Notes under the pieces: model-generated
Told to the model about the DNA's origin: nothing
What the model saw: the letters and a program-made list of their open reading frames with translations, nothing else
Databases searched by the model: none
Part shown: positions 60,269 to 64,000 of the stretch, piece by piece
How positions within the stretch are numbered: the first letter of the stretch is position 1
Layout of the letters: every line of letters begins with the position of its first letter
Assembly (NCBI RefSeq): GCF_021261325.1
Contig: NZ_JAJSBI010000002.1
Location: 248,001 to 312,000 of the forward strand
Reading direction: 5' to 3'
Length of the DNA stretch: 64,000 bases
Source of the DNA: Streptomyces guryensis
GTDB taxonomy: Bacteria > Actinomycetota > Actinomycetes > Streptomycetales > Streptomycetaceae
Made by a program: the position numbers and the translations under genes

Positions 60269-60671
60269 GCAGTACCCCTCGGGAGTTCGGGATGGCGCGG
60301 AGGCCATCGATCACCCTGCGCAGGACGGATGCGTCGTGGGTGACGTCGACGTCGGGCACATACACCGTCAGATGCCCGGCGGCGCGCAGGTCCTCGGCGA
60401 GGACCCGCACGACGTTGAGGTGCAGCCGCAGCCGGGCCGCCAGTTCCGCGACGGACTGCGGCAGCCGGCAGGCGGCGACGATGTCGTGCTGCTCGAAGGA
60501 GAGCCCGTCGAGCACGGCGAGACCCTCGGCGGTGGCCACCACCTGGGTCTCGACCGGCATCGGCCGGCCGGACGCCGTCGGCGCCACCCGGCCGGCGGTG
60601 ACCAGGAACGGCCGTACGGCGGGGGCCGGGCCGACCGGGTCCGGGTCCGGAGGTGGGGAGGCGTCCGCCAT
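60255..60671 (-). CDS. conservon DUF742 protein (CvnC type)
   Basis: This 138-residue DUF742 protein has RPFLVTAGRVAP near residue 20 and a winged-helix-like C-terminal half (LPQSVAELAARLRLHLNVVRVLAEDL). It is a standard member of the CvnABCD set, located between CvnB and CvnD. Confidence 0.92.
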   Translation of the reverse strand: MADASPPPDPDPVGPAPAVRPFLVTAGRVAPTASGRPMPVETQVVATAEGLAVLDGLSFEQHDIVAACRLPQSVAELAARLRLHLNVVRVLAEDLRAAGHLTVYVPDVDVTHDASVLRRVIDGLRAIPNSRGVLRDSD

Positions 60672-60727
60672 GGGTGAAGTCTTCCTCCTCGACCGGGCCC
60701 GTGAGCCTGTGTCCGGGTGGCGACCGG

Positions 60728-61186
60728 TCAGCGTGCCGACGCGGCGCCGACGCTGTTCTTGAGCTGGAGCACGAGCTGCGGGTTGAGGGCGCTGCCGGCC
60801 CGGTTGGCGAACAGGGTCATCTCGTAGGCGATGTTGCCCAGCTTGGCCTCCTTGTCGGTGACGACGCCGAGGACGGCGCCGCTGCCGATCGCGGAGACCA
60901 GGACATGGCCGCCCTCCAGGTCGATGATGACCTTGTTGAGGCCGCCCAGGCCGTAATTGCCGGACGCGCCGGCGGCCAGGCTGGTGATGCCGGAGACGAT
61001 CGCGGCCAGCCGTTCGGAGTCGGCGGGTTCGCGCAGCTCGGACACGGCGATGAGCAGCCCGTCGGAGGACACCGCGATGGCGTCGACGACGCCTGCGGTC
61101 TCGGTGGCGAAACGGTTGAGCAGCCAGGTGAAGTCGGCTGCGGCGGCCTGCAGTTCGGCGGGCGTGGCGCCAGTCGGCGTACTCAC
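60728..61186 (-). CDS. conservon roadblock/LC7 protein (CvnB type)
   Basis: This 152-residue roadblock/LC7 protein has FTWLLNRFATETAGVVDAIAVSSDG and a GNYGLGGLNKVIIDLEGGHVLV core. Such proteins act as activators or regulators of the partner GTPase. GTG 61186 overlaps the CvnA stop (GTGA). Confidence 0.93.
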   Translation of the reverse strand: MSTPTGATPAELQAAAADFTWLLNRFATETAGVVDAIAVSSDGLLIAVSELREPADSERLAAIVSGITSLAAGASGNYGLGGLNKVIIDLEGGHVLVSAIGSGAVLGVVTDKEAKLGNIAYEMTLFANRAGSALNPQLVLQLKNSVGAASAR

Positions 61187-64000
61187 TGCTCGGCTCCTTC
61201 CGGGAGGTGGTTCTGGTCGTGCGGGTCGGTGGTCGTCGGCCGGCCGGCGGCGGCGCTGTCGCGGTGCGCCCGCGCCACGGCCGCCTCGAACTCGTCGAGA
61301 GCGTCCCGCACGGCGTTCGCATCGGCGAGCCGCGGGGCCTGCCGCGCCGCCTGCTGGGCGGCGGCGTCGACGGTCGTACGCAGAGTGGCACCGCGGACGC
61401 GGCGACGCAGGGGGCGCGAGGAGCCGTCCCCGGCCGGGGCGGACAGCGCTGTCTCACCGGGGGTGACCTGGGAAGACGATACCTCTGGTACAACCCCCGA
61501 AGGGTGGCCGGGGGTTGGTTCATCGACCGGCGAGCGACCCGCCCCCCTGGAGGCCTCGGCACGGGTCCGGGGGACGAACGGGGCCTGTCCGGAGCCGTAT
61601 GAGGAGGGGTGGGGAGACGTGGCATCCACCGCCGTGCCCAGGACGGGAGTTGTCGCACCCGCCCCTGCACCCGGCGCGGGCGCGCTCGGCGCCTCGCCCG
61701 CCGCCGGGCCCGTGGCGGGTGCGGTCGGTGTTGCGCCCGTGCCCGTGGCTGGTGCGGTAGCGGCCGGTGTCTCCCCCGTGACGGGGGCGGCCGGCGCCTG
61801 GCCTACGGCAGTGCTCGGCACGGTTGCAGCAGGCGTTGCGCCCGTGCCTGTGGCGGCCGGTGCGGTACGTACGTCGTCCGGTGTCGACCACCTGGTGGCT
61901 GCGGCCGGTGTCGTGTCCGCGCCTGCGCCCGACTCGACATCCGCCGCCGTGTCCGAGGCGGGTGTGGCCGGTGTCGCGTCCGGGGCCGAGCCGGAAGCGG
62001 GTGCGCTTGTCGCCGCGGCGAGTGTGGTGCCTGGTGCCGGCGCGGTGGGTGCTTCGTCTGCCGCCGTGCCGGTGGCGGGTGCGCTCGGTGCCGTGCCAGG
62101 GGTGGGTGCGCCGGGCGCCATGTCCGCTGCCGTGCCCGGCGCGGGTGCGGCAGAGGCGGCCTCCTCGGCCGCAGTGGCCGCGGACGGAGTCTCGGCAGGG
62201 TCCGTCTCCCGGCGGGGCACCCGGCGCGGGAGCGGGCCGGGGTGGCCGTGGCGCGTGGCCAGGTCCGACGGCCCGGCGGCTTCGGTGACGGCGGCGGACC
62301 GGCGCGGGCCGGAGACGGTACCGGACACGCTGGGCGCGGGCGGTTCGCCGGATCCCCGGCCGGCCGGACCCGCCGTCACTTCGCCCCGGTCTCCCGTGGC
62401 ACCGACCGGACTCATCGTCAGCAGCAGCGACGACGGGACCGTCACCTCCGCCGTCATGCCGCCGCCCGGTGTACGGGACAGCAGAACACTGACGTCCCAG
62501 CGGCGTGCCAGGGTGCCGACCACGAACAGGCCGAGCACCTTCGTCGGTACCACGTCCAGCCGCTCGCGGCGGATCAGCCGGGCGTTCTCCTCGGCGAGCC
62601 GCTCGGCGCTCATGCCGAGGCCGTGGTCGGAGATCACGATGGAGGCACCGCCCGAGAGGGCCGCCTCCTCGCCGGTGGTGTCCCGGACGTACACCTCGAC
62701 CGGGCTGCCCGCGGGCGAGAACGACACGGCGTTCTCCAGGAGCTCGGCCACCATCAGCGTCAGGTCGCCGATGATGTCGGGCTCCACCATGACCTCGGTG
62801 CGCGCGTGCAGCCGTACCTGCTGGAAGCCCTCGATCTGCCCGAGCGCGGCGCGTACGACGTTGGTGAGCGCGGTCGGCCCGGCGTCGAGGACCGTCTCAC
62901 GGATACCGGCCAGCAGCATCAGGCTGTCTGCGTTGCGGCGCAGTCGGACGGCGATGTGGTCGATGGAGTAGAGGCGTTCGAGGAGGGCCGGGTCGGTCTC
63001 ACCGCGCTCCACCGCGTCGATCAGGGCAAGCTGACGAGTCGTCAGGTTGCTGACGCGGCGGCCGACGTTGCCGAACATCTCGGCGACGTTGCGGCGGCTG
63101 AGCACCTGCCGTTCCAGCAGCGCGATCGCGGTGGTCTGCACGCGGTTGAACACCTCGGCCAGCTCGCCGATCTCGTCGTCCGCGGTGGCCGGCATCTCGC
63201 GCAGCTTCGGCGGGCTGACGTCCTCGGCGTCGTCGTCGGCCACCCGGGCCAGTTCCCGGCCCGCCACCTCGGCGACCTCCTGCGCGGCGCCGGTGAGGGC
63301 CTGCACCGGCCGGACCACCGACCGGCGCACCAGCACCGAGAAGGCGAGCCACAGGACGAAGCCGAGCAGAGCCCCGGCCAGCAGCAGACCCGCGCGCCAC
63401 CAGGCCTCGGTGGAGGCATGGTCGGCGCCGTCGGCGATCTGGCCGATGAGCGACGAGGTGATCTTCAGCCGGGCCGCGGCCTGTTCCGGGTAGGCGGGAT
63501 ACTCGCTCAGGGCGGTCTGGAACGCGGCCTTGATCTCCGCCGGCGTGCTGGCCTGCAGGGTGCTGGGGGCGACCTGGAGCTCGGCGTACGCCTCGGCGAT
63601 GGCCTGCTGGGCGCCGGTGTGCTCGATGCCGGAGAGCTCGTCGGCCTGCTGCTCGGTGGCGAACCGGGAGAAGCGTTCGGCCTGGTTGGTGTAGAGCTGG
63701 TAGGCGCCGACCGCGGTCGTGAACTCGATCTGCGCGTTCGTGTCACCGGTCGTCGCGGAGAACACTCCGCTCTCGAAGGAACCGTGCGCCGCGTCGGCGC
63801 GCAGCAGCGAGTCCAGCAGGTTCCCGGTGAACGTGGCCGCCAGCTCCGCGTTGCGGTCGAGGCCCAGACCGGCGATCGCGGTCCTGGCTGCGTTGTCGTA
63901 GGCCGGGTCGATGTTGCTCGCGGGCAGATAGCCCTGCTCGACCGTCCCGCGCAGGCTGGTGAGGCCCTCGACCTCCTTCAGCGCCTGCGCCTCGCTGTCC
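61183..64000 (-). CDS. conservon sensor kinase (CvnA type), N-terminus off window
   Basis: The visible 938 residues include part of an extracytoplasmic helical NIT-like sensor, a membrane helix (LLLAGALLGFVLWLAFSVLVRR), a HAMP-like linker and an ATPase domain with MVAELLENAVSFSP and SDHGLGMSAERL. It lacks a normal phosphorylatable H-box, as is typical for CvnA. About 180 residues of Ala/Pro/Thr/Gly repeats (61640-62200) follow, then a basic tail with PLRRRVRGATL. The frame is open to the window edge. Confidence 0.9.
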   Translation of the reverse strand, partial: DSEAQALKEVEGLTSLRGTVEQGYLPASNIDPAYDNAARTAIAGLGLDRNAELAATFTGNLLDSLLRADAAHGSFESGVFSATTGDTNAQIEFTTAVGAYQLYTNQAERFSRFATEQQADELSGIEHTGAQQAIAEAYAELQVAPSTLQASTPAEIKAAFQTALSEYPAYPEQAAARLKITSSLIGQIADGADHASTEAWWRAGLLLAGALLGFVLWLAFSVLVRRSVVRPVQALTGAAQEVAEVAGRELARVADDDAEDVSPPKLREMPATADDEIGELAEVFNRVQTTAIALLERQVLSRRNVAEMFGNVGRRVSNLTTRQLALIDAVERGETDPALLERLYSIDHIAVRLRRNADSLMLLAGIRETVLDAGPTALTNVVRAALGQIEGFQQVRLHARTEVMVEPDIIGDLTLMVAELLENAVSFSPAGSPVEVYVRDTTGEEAALSGGASIVISDHGLGMSAERLAEENARLIRRERLDVVPTKVLGLFVVGTLARRWDVSVLLSRTPGGGMTAEVTVPSSLLLTMSPVGATGDRGEVTAGPAGRGSGEPPAPSVSGTVSGPRRSAAVTEAAGPSDLATRHGHPGPLPRRVPRRETDPAETPSAATAAEEAASAAPAPGTAADMAPGAPTPGTAPSAPATGTAADEAPTAPAPGTTLAAATSAPASGSAPDATPATPASDTAADVESGAGADTTPAAATRWSTPDDVRTAPAATGTGATPAATVPSTAVGQAPAAPVTGETPAATAPATGTGATPTAPATGPAAGEAPSAPAPGAGAGATTPVLGTAVDATSPHPSSYGSGQAPFVPRTRAEASRGAGRSPVDEPTPGHPSGVVPEVSSSQVTPGETALSAPAGDGSSRPLRRRVRGATLRTTVDAAAQQAARQAPRLADANAVRDALDEFEAAVARAHRDSAAAGRPTTTDPHDQNHLPEGAEQ

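Overview
The window is high-GC actinobacterial chromosome and almost certainly Streptomyces or a close relative. Coding regions have strong G/C bias at third codon positions, many starts are GTG or TTG, and stop/start overlaps (ATGA, GTGA) are common. The family content also fits: an AfsR-like BTAD/NB-ARC regulator, a conservon (CvnABCD-type set), an AcoR-like sensor fused to a SpoIIE phosphatase and an RsbW-like kinase, and a MurC gene paired with msrB. I saw no tRNA, rRNA, insertion sequence, prophage or CRISPR array.

Layout. 1-4.7 kb: a SulP anion permease (cut by the window edge) with a beta-carbonic anhydrase, a small secreted protein, a ZapE/AFG1 ATPase, a RibD-like reductase and a conserved hypothetical protein. 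4.8-10.4 kb: murC-msrB, an Ntn-hydrolase-like protein, a GT-C membrane protein, a HAD phosphatase whose catalytic N-terminus lies in another frame from the rest, and a flippase-like membrane protein. 10.5-30.4 kb: a large glycan-catabolic locus. It contains two GH3 enzymes, a GH5-type (GH5_18-like) beta-mannosidase candidate, a BadF-type GlcNAc kinase, a sugar ABC importer, a 1407-residue GH38 alpha-mannosidase, a coupled PpiC/SurA-like protein, an RpiR regulator, a SIS-domain protein and a secreted GH84 hexosaminidase with a beta-propeller. 30.6-42.4 kb: the SpoIIE regulator, membrane proteins, a SUOX-fold molybdopterin enzyme, a GT2/DUF2064/methyltransferase operon, a two-component system and a sugar-nucleotide epimerase. 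42.6-47.8 kb: a second two-component system divergent from a flavin electron-transfer module made of a ferric-reductase-like flavocytochrome, a duplicated FMN-binding protein and ApbE. 48-56.5 kb: the AfsR-like regulator, a P450, a DrrAB exporter and a GT39 glycosyltransferase. 57-59.6 kb: an osmoprotectant-type ABC transporter with no binding protein beside it. 59.7 kb to the end: a conservon.

The most interesting system is the glycan locus. I infer that it handles Man/GlcNAc-rich glycans such as N-glycans or their fragments. GH84 (secreted) would trim outside the cell, the ABC transporter would import oligosaccharides, and the cytoplasmic GH38, GH5-type and GH3 enzymes would remove alpha-mannose, beta-mannose and hexosamine. 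The BadF kinase and SIS protein would then feed or buffer the GlcNAc pool. The units are joined by a recurring 15-bp operator-like motif close to TGGTTCAATCAACCA in most of the promoter regions, with the RpiR regulator as the obvious candidate reader.

Other notable items are a five-copy dispersed intergenic repeat, one copy of which has become in-frame coding sequence, and the flavinylation module, whose doubled FMN domain recalls the PplA/ApbE arrangement of flavin-based extracellular electron transfer.
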